DNA of 64,000 bases. It comes from Cyanobium sp. Cruz CV13-4-11 (GTDB lineage: Bacteria > Cyanobacteriota > Cyanobacteriia > PCC-6307 > Cyanobiaceae). Shown here piece by piece: positions 1 to 15,796 of the stretch. Numbering within the stretch: position 1 is the first letter of the stretch; every line of letters starts with the position of its first letter. The notes below the pieces were generated by a model. It ran no database searches, had not been told where the DNA came from, and saw only the letters and a program-made list of their open reading frames with translations. Made by a program: the position numbers and the translations under genes. Location of the stretch: assembly GCF_024346055.1 (NCBI RefSeq), contig NZ_JAGQCH010000009.1, forward strand, positions 45,775 to 109,774. The letters are read 5' to 3'.

Positions 1-2933
1 CCGAGCGGGTGATCGTCAATCAGATCGTGCGCAGCCCGGGCGTCTACTTCAAGGACGAGCAGGACAAGAACGGCCGCAAGACCTTCAACGCCAGCCTGAT
101 CCCCAACCGGGGGGCCTGGCTGAAGTTCGAAACCGACAAGAACGACCTGCTGCACGTTCGCGTCGACAAGACCCGCAAGATCAACGCCCACGTGCTGATG
201 CGGGCCATCGGTCTTTCCGACAACGACGTGCTCGACAAGCTGCGGCACCCGGAGTACTACCAGAAGTCGATCGAGGCCTCCAACGAAGAGGGCATCTCCT
301 CGGAAGACCAGGCCCTGCTGGAGCTCTACAAGAAGCTGCGTCCGGGTGAACCGCCTTCGGTGAGCGGCGGCCAGCAGCTGCTGCACAGCCGCTTCTTCGA
401 TCCCAAGCGCTACGACCTGGGCCGGGTGGGTCGCTACAAGATCAACAAGAAGCTGCGGCTCACGATCCCCGATGCGGTGCGCACCCTCACCGCCGAGGAC
501 GTTCTCTCCACGATCGACTACCTGATCAATCTGGAGCTCGATGTCGGCGGAGCCAGCCTCGATGACATCGACCACCTCGGCAATCGCCGTGTGCGTTCGG
601 TCGGGGAGCTGCTGCAGAACCAGGTGCGCGTGGGTCTGAACCGTCTCGAGCGGATCATCAAGGAACGGATGACCGTCGGCGAGACCGAATCGCTCACCCC
701 CGCCCAGCTGGTGAACCCCAAGCCCCTGGTGGCGGCGGTGAAGGAGTTCTTCGGCTCCAGCCAGCTGAGCCAGTTCATGGACCAGACCAACCCCCTGGCC
801 GAGCTGACCCACAAGCGCCGCATCAGCGCCCTCGGCCCAGGCGGTCTCACCCGGGAGCGGGCTGGCTTCGCGGTGCGCGACATCCACCCCTCCCACTACG
901 GCCGCATCTGCCCGATCGAGACCCCGGAAGGCCCCAACGCCGGCCTGATCGGTTCGCTCGCCACCCATGCCCGGGTGAACGAGTACGGCTTCATCGAAAC
1001 CCCCTTCTGGCGTGTGGAAGACGGCATCGTCCTCAAACAGGGCGATCCCCTCTACCTCTCCGCCGACCTGGAGGATGAATGCCGGGTGGCCCCCGGCGAC
1101 GTGCCCACCGACGCCACCGGCCGCATCACCGTTGATCTGGTGCCCGTTCGCTACCGCCAGGACTTCGAGAAAGTTCCCCCCGAGCAGGTGGACTACGTCC
1201 AGTTGTCGCCAGTGCAGGTGATCTCGGTGGCCACCTCCCTGATCCCCTTCCTGGAGCACGACGACGCCAACCGGGCCCTGATGGGCTCGAACATGCAGCG
1301 CCAGGCCGTGCCCCTGCTGCGGCCCGAGCGGCCCCTGGTGGGAACCGGGCTGGAAACCCAGGTGGCCCGCGACTCCGGCATGGTGCCCATCACCAAGGTG
1401 AACGGCACCGTCTCCTTTGTCGATGCCACCGCCATCGTCATCCGTGACGACCAGGGCAAGGATCACACCCACTTCCTGCAGAAGTACCAGCGCTCCAACC
1501 AGGACACCTGTCTCAACCAGCGGCCGATCGTCCGCCAGGGCGACCCGGTGATCGCCGGCCAGGTGCTGGCCAATGGCTCGGCCTGCGAAGGCGGTGAAAT
1601 CGCCCTCGGCCAGAACGTGCTGATCGCCTACATGCCCTGGGAGGGCTACAACTACGAGGACGCCATCCTGGTCAGCGACCGTCTGGTGCAGGACGACCTC
1701 TACACCTCGGTGCACATCGAGAAGTACGAGATCGAAGCCCGCCAGACCAAGCTCGGACCCGAGGAGATCACGCGGGAAATCCCCAACGTGGCCGAGGAGA
1801 GCCTGGGCCACCTCGATGAGATGGGCATCATCCGCATCGGCGCCTACGTCGAATCCGGCGACATCCTGGTGGGCAAGGTGACCCCCAAGGGCGAGTCGGA
1901 TCAACCGCCGGAAGAGAAGCTGCTGCGCGCCATCTTCGGTGAGAAGGCCCGCGACGTGCGCGACAACTCCCTGCGGGTGCCCAGCACCGAACGGGGCCGG
2001 GTGGTCGACGTGCGCATCTACACCCGTGAGCAGGGCGACGAACTGCCGCCGGGAGCGAACATGGTGGTGCGGGTCTACGTGGCCCAGCGCCGCAAGATCC
2101 AGGTGGGCGACAAGATGGCCGGCCGCCACGGCAACAAGGGCATCATCAGCCGCATCCTTCCCCGGGAGGACATGCCCTACCTGCCCGATGGCACCCCCAT
2201 CGACATCGTGCTCAACCCCCTGGGTGTGCCGAGCCGCATGAACGTCGGTCAGGTGTTCGAATGCCTGATGGGCTGGGCCTCGTCCCACCTCGACTGCCGC
2301 GTCAAGGTGGTGCCGTTCGATGAGATGTACGGCCCCGAGAAATCGAAGCAGACGGTGCAGACCTACCTCGAGGAGGCCGCCAAGCTGCCCGGCAAGGAAT
2401 GGGTCTACGACCCCACCAACCCCGGTAAGATCCAGCTGATCGATGGCCGCAGCGGCGAACCCTTCGACCAGCCTGTGACCGTGGGCTACGCCCACATCCT
2501 CAAGCTGGTGCACCTGGTGGACGACAAGATCCACGCCCGCTCCACCGGCCCCTACTCCCTGGTGACCCAGCAGCCCCTGGGCGGCAAGGCCCAGCAGGGC
2601 GGCCAGCGACTCGGGGAAATGGAGGTGTGGGCCCTCGAGGCCTACGGCGCCGCCTACACCCTGCAGGAACTGCTCACCGTCAAGTCCGACGACATGCAGG
2701 GCCGCAACGAGGCCCTCAACGCCATCGTCAAGGGCAAGCCCATCCCCCGGCCCGGCACGCCCGAGTCCTTCAAGGTGCTGATGCGGGAGCTGCAGTCCCT
2801 TGGCCTCGACATCGCCGTCTACACCGACGCCGGTGAGGAAGTCGACCTGATGCAGGACGTCAATCCTCGCCGCAGCACCCCCAGCCGTCCCACCTACGAG
2901 TCCCTCGGCGTCGCGGATTACGACGATGACTGA
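1..2933 (+). CDS. rpoB: DNA-directed RNA polymerase subunit beta (5' end outside window)
   Basis: Beta subunit of RNA polymerase, forming one side of the active-site cleft; the rifampicin-binding subunit. The reading frame is open from base 3 and the usual N-terminal lobe is missing, so about 976 residues of a normally about 1,100-residue cyanobacterial protein are present. Recognisable blocks include [11 protein letters not shown] at the very start, the rifampicin-region stretch [20 protein letters not shown] near 2.3-2.5 hundred residues in, [26 protein letters not shown], and [16 protein letters not shown]. It ends in a normal C-terminus with an acidic tail. It is followed after 58 bp by rpoC1 on the same strand, the standard cyanobacterial rpoB-rpoC1-rpoC2 operon. 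Identity is certain; only the start is unknown. Confidence 0.98.
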   Translation, partial: ERVIVNQIVRSPGVYFKDEQDKNGRKTFNASLIPNRGAWLKFETDKNDLLHVRVDKTRKINAHVLMRAIGLSDNDVLDKLRHPEYYQKSIEASNEEGISSEDQALLELYKKLRPGEPPSVSGGQQLLHSRFFDPKRYDLGRVGRYKINKKLRLTIPDAVRTLTAEDVLSTIDYLINLELDVGGASLDDIDHLGNRRVRSVGELLQNQVRVGLNRLERIIKERMTVGETESLTPAQLVNPKPLVAAVKEFFGSSQLSQFMDQTNPLAELTHKRRISALGPGGLTRERAGFAVRDIHPSHYGRICPIETPEGPNAGLIGSLATHARVNEYGFIETPFWRVEDGIVLKQGDPLYLSADLEDECRVAPGDVPTDATGRITVDLVPVRYRQDFEKVPPEQVDYVQLSPVQVISVATSLIPFLEHDDANRALMGSNMQRQAVPLLRPERPLVGTGLETQVARDSGMVPITKVNGTVSFVDATAIVIRDDQGKDHTHFLQKYQRSNQDTCLNQRPIVRQGDPVIAGQVLANGSACEGGEIALGQNVLIAYMPWEGYNYEDAILVSDRLVQDDLYTSVHIEKYEIEARQTKLGPEEITREIPNVAEESLGHLDEMGIIRIGAYVESGDILVGKVTPKGESDQPPEEKLLRAIFGEKARDVRDNSLRVPSTERGRVVDVRIYTREQGDELPPGANMVVRVYVAQRRKIQVGDKMAGRHGNKGIISRILPREDMPYLPDGTPIDIVLNPLGVPSRMNVGQVFECLMGWASSHLDCRVKVVPFDEMYGPEKSKQTVQTYLEEAAKLPGKEWVYDPTNPGKIQLIDGRSGEPFDQPVTVGYAHILKLVHLVDDKIHARSTGPYSLVTQQPLGGKAQQGGQRLGEMEVWALEAYGAAYTLQELLTVKSDDMQGRNEALNAIVKGKPIPRPGTPESFKVLMRELQSLGLDIAVYTDAGEEVDLMQDVNPRRSTPSRPTYESLGVADYDDD

Positions 2934-2991
2934 TCGCTTGATTCACCGGCTCTGATTTCTCCGCTTCTCTCGATCACCCTGCGTTTCCGCC

Positions 2992-9235
<6,244 letters not shown>

Positions 9236-9236
<1 letters not shown>

Positions 9237-10294
9237 TGGCGGAGCCCGTTCCCCTGCTGGGGATGGGCCAGGCGGCCCTCCAGGAGTGGGCGGGTCTGCA
9301 GGGCCAGCCCCCCTTTCGCGGCAAGCAACTGCACGACTGGATCTACGCCAGGGGAGCCCGCAGCCTCGAGGAGATCACGGTGCTGCCCAAGGCCTGGCGG
9401 GAGCAGCTGGCGGCCGCCGGCCCCGGCCTCGGCCGTTCGCCCCTGCTGCACCGCAGCGACGCCCGCGACGGCACCACCAAGCTGCTGCTGGGCACCGCCG
9501 ACGGCCTCAGCATCGAGACCGTGGGCATCCCCAGCGGCGACCGGCTCACGGTCTGCGTCAGCAGCCAGGTGGGCTGCCCCATGGGCTGCCGCTTCTGCGC
9601 CACCGGCAAGGGGGGGCTGCAGCGCTCCCTGGCGGTGCACGAGATCGTCGACCAGGTGCTGAGTGTGCGGGAAGCGATGGGCCGCCGCCCCAGCCATGTG
9701 GTGTTCATGGGCATGGGCGAACCCCTGCTGAACACCGACGCGGTGCTGGAAGCCATCGCCTGCCTCTGCACCGATCTGGGCATGGCACAGCGGCAGATCA
9801 CCGTCAGCACCGTGGGGGTGCCCCGCAGTCTGCCCACCCTGGCCGAGCGCGCCCTGGAGCGGCTGGGCCGGGCCCAGTTCACCCTGGCCGTGAGTCTCCA
9901 CGCCCCCGACCAGCGCCTGCGGGAGGAGCTGATCCCCACCGCCCACGCCTATCCCATGGAGGCGCTGCTCGACGACTGCCGCCACTATGTGGCCCTCACC
10001 GGCCGGCGCGTGAGCTTCGAGTACATCCTGCTGGGCGGCCTCAACGACCATCCCCGCCAGGCCGACGCCCTGGCCCGCCTGCTGCGGGGTTTCCAGAGCC
10101 ACGTCAACCTGATCGCCTACAACCCGATCGCCGAGGAGGACTTCCGGCGCCCCGCACCTGAGGCGGTGGAGGCCTTCCGCGCCCAGCTGGAGCGGCGCCA
10201 CATCGCTGTGAGCGTGCGGGCCAGCCGCGGCCTGGATCAGGATGCGGCCTGCGGCCAGCTGCGCCGCCGCCTGCTCACCGCCCCGGCGGGGTGA
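9236..10294 (+). CDS. rlmN: 23S rRNA/tRNA adenine-C2 methyltransferase RlmN
   Basis: Radical-SAM enzyme that methylates C2 of A2503 in 23S rRNA and A37 of some tRNAs. The 352-residue length is normal. The radical-SAM iron-sulfur motif CPMGCRFC lies at about residues 113-120. [10 protein letters not shown] is the SAM-binding block, and the second catalytic Cys is in AACGQLRRR near the C-terminus (about residue 338), the resolving/methyl-carrying cysteine position of the family. The start [12 protein letters not shown] was chosen because its ATG shares one base with the stop of the HLIP gene (TGATG). An in-frame start 12 codons upstream would lie inside that gene. The next gene again overlaps its stop. 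Confidence 0.96.
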
Positions 10295-11103
10295 TCCCGG
10301 TTTCGCCACGCGTTGTCCCTGCCCTGGCGGTCGTCCTGGCCGGTGCACTGGCCTATGGGGCCCTGTGCGGCCTGCTATTTCTGCGGCAGCGCTCCCTGCT
10401 CTACTTCCCCCAGCCCCGTTCCGCCGATGCTCCCGGCGAGCTGCTGACCCTGCCGATCACAGGCGGTCCGCCGGGGGCCCGGGTGTTGGTGACCGTCCGC
10501 CGACGCCCCGGCCCGAAGGCGCTGCTCTATTTCGGCGGCAATGCCGAGGCCGTGGCGGGCCAGTTGCCGCTGCTGGAGGCCGCCTTTCCGGAGCACGCCC
10601 TCTACCTGATGCACTACCGGGGCTATGGCGGCAGCAGCGGCCAGCCCTCGGAGCAGGCCCTGTTCGCCGATGCCCTGGCTCTGTTCGACCGGGTGCGGGC
10701 CGACCACGACCACATCGCGGTGCTGGGCCGCAGCCTGGGCAGCGGTGTGGCGGTGCACCTGGCGGCCCGGCGTCCGGTGGCCCGGCTGGTGCTGGTCACC
10801 CCGTTCGACAGCATTGAGGCGGTGGCCTCCCGCCAGTTCCCGCTGGTGCCGGTGGCCCTGCTGCTGCGGGACAAGTACCGCTCCTGGGCGGTCGCCCCCC
10901 GCGTGGAGGCTCCCACCCTGCTGATTGCCGCCGCACGGGACGAGGTGATCCCGCGCGCCCATACCGATGCCCTGCTGTCGAGCTTCCGCCCCGGGGTGGC
11001 CTCCCTGGTGGTGCTGCCCGTCGATGGCCACAACGCCGTGGAGGGCTCCCCGCACTACATCCCGCTGCTGCGGGAGTTTTCTGCGTCACGCTCAGTGGAG
11101 TAG
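10291..11103 (+). CDS. Membrane-anchored alpha/beta hydrolase (BEM46/S33-like)
   Basis: 270-residue protein starting at a GTG that overlaps the rlmN stop (GTGA). An N-terminal hydrophobic segment (about residues 9-33) is followed by the landmark LLYFPQ. The hydrolase core has the nucleophile elbow [13 protein letters not shown] (Ser in G-x-S-x-G), a later acid in [12 protein letters not shown], and a His in VDGHNAVEG. This is the usual layout of the BEM46/ABHD13-type family, whose substrates are mostly unknown. It is the last gene of the rpoC2-HLIP-rlmN run. Its 3' end overlaps by about 49 bp the 3' end of the convergent MFS transporter gene. The fold is clear; the substrate is not predictable. 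Confidence 0.82.
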   Translation: MIPVSPRVVPALAVVLAGALAYGALCGLLFLRQRSLLYFPQPRSADAPGELLTLPITGGPPGARVLVTVRRRPGPKALLYFGGNAEAVAGQLPLLEAAFPEHALYLMHYRGYGGSSGQPSEQALFADALALFDRVRADHDHIAVLGRSLGSGVAVHLAARRPVARLVLVTPFDSIEAVASRQFPLVPVALLLRDKYRSWAVAPRVEAPTLLIAAARDEVIPRAHTDALLSSFRPGVASLVVLPVDGHNAVEGSPHYIPLLREFSASRSVE

Positions 11104-12362
11104 GCCCCGCGGGCGCCCTGGCCGTTCCATGGGGTGAGCCGCACCATCAGCAGGAAGGCCGGAACAGCTGCGGCGGCGGTGAGAAGGAAGAAGTGCTCCC
11201 ACCCCGCCAGCTTCACAAGCAGTCCAGACGATGCGGCAAAGACCTTGCTGCTGATCGCGTAGACCCCGGAAAACACCGCGTACTGGGTCGCGGAGTAGCG
11301 CGGGTTGCACAGGCTCATCAGCAGGGCCACGAACGCGGTGCCCACCAGGCCGCTCGAGAAGTTCTCCATCAGCACCGCGGCGGCAACGCCCTCCAGTGAC
11401 ATGGTGCCGCGGGCCACCAGCCAATAGGCGAGGTTGCCGGCCGCTCCGGCGAGACCGAACACCCAGAGACTGCGGTTCATGCCCAGCCGACTGAACAGCA
11501 CCCCGCCCACGATCACCCCCACCATCGTCGCAAGGATGCCCAGGGCCGACTTGATCAGGCCGATCTGTCCCTCCTTGAGCCCCTCTGCCACCAGGAAGGG
11601 GCCGCTCATCGGCGCCAGCAGGCCATCGGGTAGGCGGTAGAGCAGCACCAAGGCCAGCAGCTGCATGGCCCTACGCCCCCCCGTGCGGCCGAGGAACTCG
11701 CGCACCGGGCCGATCACCGCCTGACGAAGGTTGTGCACCGGTTCGCGCAGAGGGGGCAGTTTCGGTGCGGCCAGAGTGCCGGGGACCAGCAGAAGCATCA
11801 GGCCCCCGGCCGCCAGAAAAGCCAGCGGGTAGTTGGCGCTGCCGGCGATCAGTAGGGCACCGCTGCCGAGTACCAGGGTGCCGCCGCGGAAGCCCAACGA
11901 GCTGGCGGCTGCCCCTGCACCGCGCTCCTGATCCGGGAGCAAGTCGGTGCGGTAGGCGTCGATGACGATGTCCTGGCTGGCGCTCAGAACTGCGATAACC
12001 AAGGCTACCCCCCCGATCATCAGCAGCGTTTGTGAGTCCGTGCTGGGACGCAGCAGGCCCATGGCCGCAATCGTCAGCGCCAGAACCACCTGCAGCAGGG
12101 CGATCCAGCCGCGGCGACGGTCTGGCCAGGGGATCGGCCAACGCTCCAGCAGCGGGGCCCACAGGAACTTGATCACGTAGGGCAGCCCGGCCAGCGGTAG
12201 CAAACCGATCAGTTCCACCGGCACCCCTTGGGTGGCCAGCCAGATAGGCAGAATCTCGCCGAGGCCGCTGTTGGGAGCGCCGCTGGAAAAGCCGAGGGCA
12301 CTCACCGCCCCCAGACGCCTCCACCCGCCCGGCTCTGATCGCGGATGGGCCGGCTCTTCCAT
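11055..12362 (-). CDS. AmpG-family MFS transporter
   Basis: 435-residue polytopic membrane protein of the major facilitator superfamily. The signature is that of AmpG-type permeases: LGFSSGAPNSGLGEILPIWL in the first helix region and SASQDIVIDAYRTDLL in the middle. AmpG moves muropeptides (GlcNAc-anhydroMurNAc-peptides) into the cytosol for recycling, but cyanobacterial members are not well characterised and could carry another solute. The start MEEPAHPRSEPGGW at 12362 was preferred over an in-frame upstream codon because the extra 29 residues have no family resemblance. The gene is convergent with the hydrolase on its left and divergent from the small membrane-protein gene on its right, with about 100 bp of shared promoter region. 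Confidence 0.8.
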   Translation of the reverse strand: MEEPAHPRSEPGGWRRLGAVSALGFSSGAPNSGLGEILPIWLATQGVPVELIGLLPLAGLPYVIKFLWAPLLERWPIPWPDRRRGWIALLQVVLALTIAAMGLLRPSTDSQTLLMIGGVALVIAVLSASQDIVIDAYRTDLLPDQERGAGAAASSLGFRGGTLVLGSGALLIAGSANYPLAFLAAGGLMLLLVPGTLAAPKLPPLREPVHNLRQAVIGPVREFLGRTGGRRAMQLLALVLLYRLPDGLLAPMSGPFLVAEGLKEGQIGLIKSALGILATMVGVIVGGVLFSRLGMNRSLWVFGLAGAAGNLAYWLVARGTMSLEGVAAAVLMENFSSGLVGTAFVALLMSLCNPRYSATQYAVFSGVYAISSKVFAASSGLLVKLAGWEHFFLLTAAAAVPAFLLMVRLTPWNGQGARGAYSTERDAENSRSSGM

Positions 12363-12464
12363 GGAAGTCGCGGTTGTGCGTGCTGCGCACCTTAGTTGGG
12401 GTGCCAGCCGCTGCCCTCGGCCCCAGGATCGAGCCACAATGAATTCCACAAATTGGCGATCCCC

Positions 12465-12590
12465 ATGTCCTTCCTGCGCTCCACGCTGCTGCCCGTCGCC
12501 ATCGTGCTGCTGTTCGGCCTGGCCCTGTTCGCCGTCAGCGCCCGCATCTGGCTGCCCGGCGACATGGCCGCCCCCGCCCCGCTGGGCTGA
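12465..12590 (+). CDS. Small single-pass membrane protein, 41 aa
   Basis: Short ORF from ATG 12465. The product MSFLRSTLLPVAIVLLFGLA (residues 1-20) continues as one transmembrane helix and ends in a hydrophilic Leu-Pro-Gly-Asp-Met and Ala/Pro-rich tail. This looks like the tiny thylakoid subunits of cyanobacteria (for example subunits of NDH-1 such as NdhP, or photosystem/cytochrome small subunits), and the tail is strikingly regular, but I cannot assign it with certainty. It lies 45 bp upstream of the HEAT-repeat gene on the same strand and 102 bp from the divergent transporter start. A sequence close to a -10 box (CACAAT) precedes it at about 12435. Confidence 0.6.
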   Translation: MSFLRSTLLPVAIVLLFGLALFAVSARIWLPGDMAAPAPLG

Positions 12591-12635
12591 TCTGGCGCCC
12601 CTCGGCTTTTACGATGCCGTCACCTGGATGGCTCC

Positions 12636-13436
12636 ATGCCGGACGACGGCCTGCCCTTTCCCGAAACCACCCACGAGCTGGCCCTTGATCCGGAGGTGCT
12701 GGCACGGGAGCTGGCGCAGGAGCTCCTGGGCGATCCGCTCGATGAGATCGACAGCGTTGCTCCCTCCAGCTCCGATGTGGCCGCCGAGTGCGACCTCGGC
12801 ATCGAACTGCTGAAGGGGGGGCGTGAGGAGCGGCTGCAGGGGCTGCGCATCTTCTGCGAGCACCGGGACCCCCGGGCCATTCCTCTGCTGCTGCCCTTGC
12901 TGAAGGCTGGTTGCCCGATCGTGCGCATGAGCGCCGTCTACGCCCTCGGTCGCAACCCCCACCCCCTGGCGGTGGAGCCCCTGCTGGGCCTGCTCGGGGC
13001 TGACGACAACGGTTACGTGCGCAAGGCTGTGGCCTGGAGCCTGGGGAACTACCCCGAGGCCCCCGTGCTCAACCCGCTGATCCGGGCCCTGGAGATGGAC
13101 ATCTCGGCGGTTCGGCTGTGGGCCGCCAGTTCCCTGGCCGATGCCGGCGCCACCGGCGTGGCCAAGGCCGACCCCGCCGCCGCCCAGCTGCTGCTCAGCC
13201 TGCGCATCGACAGCGAGCCGGCCGTGCGCAGCAACAGCGCCTGGTCGCTGGGGCGCCTCTACACCGATCTGGTGGAGCCACGCCAGCGGGACGTGGTGGA
13301 AGCCCTGCTGCACACGATGCTGCACGACGGTGATTCCACCGTCCGGGACGAAGCCCGGATGGCCCTGGAGCAGCTGGAGCAGCCCGAGGTGCTCGAACGG
13401 CTCCAGACCCTGGTGGACGAGGGTCTGATCAGCTGA
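12636..13436 (+). CDS. HEAT-repeat protein (cyanobacterial, phycobilisome-lyase-like solenoid)
   Basis: 266-residue all-helical solenoid. At least five HEAT/PBS-lyase-type repeats can be picked out, for example DPRAIPLLLPLLKAGCPIVR, HPLAVEPLLGLLGADDNGYVR, APVLNPLIRALEMDISAVR and later DSEPAVRSNSAWSLGRLY. The repeats resemble CpcE/CpcF-type lyase helices, but the protein lacks neighbours such as phycocyanin genes and is more like the stand-alone HEAT proteins conserved in marine Synechococcus. It probably acts as a protein-protein scaffold. The start ATG at 12636 opens a short acidic N-terminus. It is followed after 88 bp by the DUF2997-Ycf35-ferredoxin group. Confidence 0.78.
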   Translation: MPDDGLPFPETTHELALDPEVLARELAQELLGDPLDEIDSVAPSSSDVAAECDLGIELLKGGREERLQGLRIFCEHRDPRAIPLLLPLLKAGCPIVRMSAVYALGRNPHPLAVEPLLGLLGADDNGYVRKAVAWSLGNYPEAPVLNPLIRALEMDISAVRLWAASSLADAGATGVAKADPAAAQLLLSLRIDSEPAVRSNSAWSLGRLYTDLVEPRQRDVVEALLHTMLHDGDSTVRDEARMALEQLEQPEVLERLQTLVDEGLIS

Positions 13437-13524
13437 GCGGCCCTGCCGCCGCGGCGTCCCCACCCACCGCAGCCACCCGAAATCACGGTTAAGATCCCAG
13501 TCTCACCTGTGCAGCCCAGCCGGG

Positions 13525-13740
13525 ATGGCCCAACGCACCATCCGCTTCCGCATTCGTCCTGACGGACGGGTGGAGGAACTCGTGGAGGGTGTGCAGGGCG
13601 AGGGTTGTTCCCGGCTCACGGAGCGGATCGAGGCCAGGCTGGGCAGCGTCCAGCAACGCCTGAGCACGTCGGAAGCGTTCCAGGCCCAACCCCTCGATCT
13701 CCAGGACCCCCAGGTGGTCGTCCAGCACCACGCCCCCTGA
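13525..13740 (+). CDS. DUF2997 family protein
   Basis: 71-residue protein starting MAQRTIRFRIRPDGRVEELV, which is the DUF2997 pattern (a beta-strand, then IRPDGRVEE, then GxxC-xxxT). The conserved Cys is in GEGCSRLTERIEA. DUF2997 genes nearly always travel with DUF1257 (Ycf35), and here the DUF1257 gene starts 28 bp downstream. No biochemical function is established; the constant pairing with a ferredoxin suggests a redox or metal-centre role, which is inference. A possible -10 (TTAAGAT) is centred about 35 bp upstream. Confidence 0.8.
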   Translation: MAQRTIRFRIRPDGRVEELVEGVQGEGCSRLTERIEARLGSVQQRLSTSEAFQAQPLDLQDPQVVVQHHAP

Positions 13741-13768
13741 GCCACCGCCCCTCCTCCCCCGTCGTCCC

Positions 13769-14161
13769 ATGTCGCACTTCAGCACCGTCAAAACCGAGCT
13801 GCGCGATCGCCAGGCCCTGGTGGATGCCCTCCGCGACCTGGGCCACCCCCCCGCCGAAGGCTCCGTCGAAGTCCGTGGCTACCGCGGCCAGACCGTGACC
13901 GCCGACCTGGCCATCCCCCAGGATGGTGGCGTCGACATCGGCTTCCGCCTCAACCCGGACAGCGGCAGCTACGAGCTGGTCACCGACCTCGAGCTCTGGA
14001 AGCAGCCCATCCCGGTGGAGCGTTTCCTGGCCAAGCTCACCCAGCGCTACGCCCTGCGCACCATTCTGGCCAGCACCGCCGAGGAGGGCTTCCAGGTGAG
14101 CGAGCAGACCAGCCACCTCGATGGCAGCATCGAACTGGTGGTGACTCGCTGGGACGCCTGA
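13769..14161 (+). CDS. ycf35: Ycf35 / DUF1257 family protein
   Basis: 130-residue protein beginning MSHFSTVKTELRDRQALVDA, the standard opening of the plastid/cyanobacterial Ycf35 (DUF1257) family. The length is typical and the C-terminal block SIELVVTRW is also characteristic. Its function is unknown. In many bacteria it is clustered with DUF2997 and an AAA+ ATPase; here the neighbours are DUF2997 upstream and a 4Fe-4S ferredoxin 4 bp downstream. The tight spacing argues for one transcript covering DUF2997, Ycf35, ferredoxin and aldo/keto reductase. Confidence 0.88.
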   Translation: MSHFSTVKTELRDRQALVDALRDLGHPPAEGSVEVRGYRGQTVTADLAIPQDGGVDIGFRLNPDSGSYELVTDLELWKQPIPVERFLAKLTQRYALRTILASTAEEGFQVSEQTSHLDGSIELVVTRWDA

Positions 14162-14165
14162 TCCC

Positions 14166-14588
14166 GTGAGCACAACGGGCCCCGCCGCCGGCCTCGATCC
14201 CGCCCTGGCCTTTCGCACCGCGGTGGCCCCGGAGTCGGAGGCGACGGGCCTGGAGCCTGTGCTGGGGGGAGTCCTGCGTCAGCAGGCCGTCTGGGTGGAT
14301 GAGGCTGCCTGCATCGGCTGCCGCTACTGCGCCCACGTGGCTGGCAACACCTTCGTGGTGGAGCCCGACTGGGGCCGTTCCCGGGCCCTGCGCCAGGACG
14401 GGGACAGCACCGAGAGGATCCAGGAAGCGATCGACACCTGCCCCGTGGATTGCATCCACTGGGTGGCCTACGAACAGCTGCCAGCCCTCAGGGCCCAGCT
14501 CGACGAGCAGGAGATTCAGCCCCTGGGGCTGCCGTCCCATGGCCGCCGCCGCCGCACCCTGCCCCGCTCCACCCCGCCAGCGCCATGA
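14166..14588 (+). CDS. 4Fe-4S ferredoxin-type protein
   Basis: 140-residue soluble iron-sulfur protein starting at GTG 14166. Cysteine spacing is visible as CIGCRYC (about residues 45-51) and later CPVDC (about residue 98), fitting a single [4Fe-4S] ferredoxin fold with the second half degenerate. The flanks (DEAACIGCRYCAHVAGNTF and IQEAIDTCPVDCIHWV) are typical of the ferredoxin conserved in cyanobacteria and of plant DnaJ-ferredoxin fusions. The stop overlaps the start of the aldo/keto reductase (ATGA), so the two are translationally coupled. The likely role is electron transfer to or from a local partner; the coupled reductase and Ycf35 are candidates. Confidence 0.82.
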   Translation: MSTTGPAAGLDPALAFRTAVAPESEATGLEPVLGGVLRQQAVWVDEAACIGCRYCAHVAGNTFVVEPDWGRSRALRQDGDSTERIQEAIDTCPVDCIHWVAYEQLPALRAQLDEQEIQPLGLPSHGRRRRTLPRSTPPAP

Positions 14589-15796
14589 CCATCCCCAGCC
14601 GGCGTTTCGGTCGAACGGGACTGGCCATGCCGGTGCTTTCGCTGGGGGGCATGCGCTTTCAGCAGAGCTGGAGCGACCTGCCGCCCGAGGCGGTGGAGGC
14701 CGGCAGCCAGGCCAAGCTGGAGGCCACCCTCCAGGCCGCGATCGCAGCGGGCCTGCACCACATCGAAACCGCCCGCCACTACGGCACCTCGGAGCGGCAG
14801 CTGGGCTGGCTGCTGCCCCGGCTGCCGGATCCCCGGCGCCTCCTGCAGACCAAAGTCCCCCCCGCCGCCGACCCGGCCGCCTTCGAGGCCGACCTGCGCA
14901 CCAGCTTCGAGCGGCTGGGCCTGGACGGTGAAGGGGGCCGGGTCGACCTGCTGGCTATCCATGGCGTCAACACGCGGGAGCTGCTTGATCAGACCCTGCG
15001 CCCCGGCGGCTGCCGGGAGGTGGCCCGCCGCTGGCAGGAGGCGGGCCGCATCGGCCATGTGGGCTTCTCCACCCATGCGCCGCTGCCCCTGATCCTGGAG
15101 GCGATCGCCAGCGACCAGTTCGACTACATCAACCTGCACTGGTACTTCATCCGCCAGCAGAACCGGCCCGCGATCGAGGCCGCCACCGCCCACGACATGG
15201 GGGTGTTCGTGATCAGCCCCACCGACAAGGGGGGGCACCTGCACAGCCCCTCCCAGCGCCTCTGCGAGCTCTGCGCGCCGCTGCATCCGATCGTGTTCAA
15301 CGACCTGTTCTGCCTCTCGGCTCCGGGCCTCCACACGATCAGCGTCGGCGCCGCCGGCCCGCAGGATCTGGAGCTGCACCTGGAGGCGGTGGCGCTGCTG
15401 CCCCGGGCCGGGGAGCTTCTGCCGCCGATCCTGGCCCGGCTCGAGCAGGCGCGCCGGCAGGCCCTCGGGGACGACTGGCTGGCCAGCTGGGACCGGGGTC
15501 TGCCGGCCTGGGAGGACACCCCCGGGCGCATCAACCTGCCGGTGCTGCTCTGGTTGCACAACCTGCTAGAGGCCTGGGACCTGGAGGCCTACGGCCGGGC
15601 CCGCTACAGCCTGCTGGGCCACGGGGGGCACTGGTTTCCGGGGGAGAACGCCGATGCCCTTGATGGCACGGTGAGCGAGCTGGAGCTGCAGGCGGTGTTG
15701 GGGGCCAGTCCCTGGGCCGCCGAGATCCCCGACCGGCTGCGGCGGTTGCGCCAGCGGCTTGGGGGTGAGGCAGTGAAGCGCCTGCAGGTGGCCTAG
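14585..15796 (+). CDS. Aldo/keto reductase, long cyanobacterial type
   Basis: 403-residue protein starting MTIPSRRFGRTGLAMPVLSL, the classical N-terminus of the aldo/keto reductase TIM barrel. Other landmarks are ETARHYGTSERQLGWLL (the catalytic Tyr region), QTKVPPAAD, and GRIGHVGFSTHAP. A C-terminal extension of about 100 residues beyond the barrel (from about LGDDWLASWDRGLP) is found in the group with ferredoxin-like or helical tails; here no cysteine cluster is visible. The ATG at 14585 overlaps the ferredoxin stop. The substrate is unknown. The coupling to a ferredoxin suggests it may not rely on NADPH alone, which is inference. Confidence 0.85.
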   Translation: MTIPSRRFGRTGLAMPVLSLGGMRFQQSWSDLPPEAVEAGSQAKLEATLQAAIAAGLHHIETARHYGTSERQLGWLLPRLPDPRRLLQTKVPPAADPAAFEADLRTSFERLGLDGEGGRVDLLAIHGVNTRELLDQTLRPGGCREVARRWQEAGRIGHVGFSTHAPLPLILEAIASDQFDYINLHWYFIRQQNRPAIEAATAHDMGVFVISPTDKGGHLHSPSQRLCELCAPLHPIVFNDLFCLSAPGLHTISVGAAGPQDLELHLEAVALLPRAGELLPPILARLEQARRQALGDDWLASWDRGLPAWEDTPGRINLPVLLWLHNLLEAWDLEAYGRARYSLLGHGGHWFPGENADALDGTVSELELQAVLGASPWAAEIPDRLRRLRQRLGGEAVKRLQVA

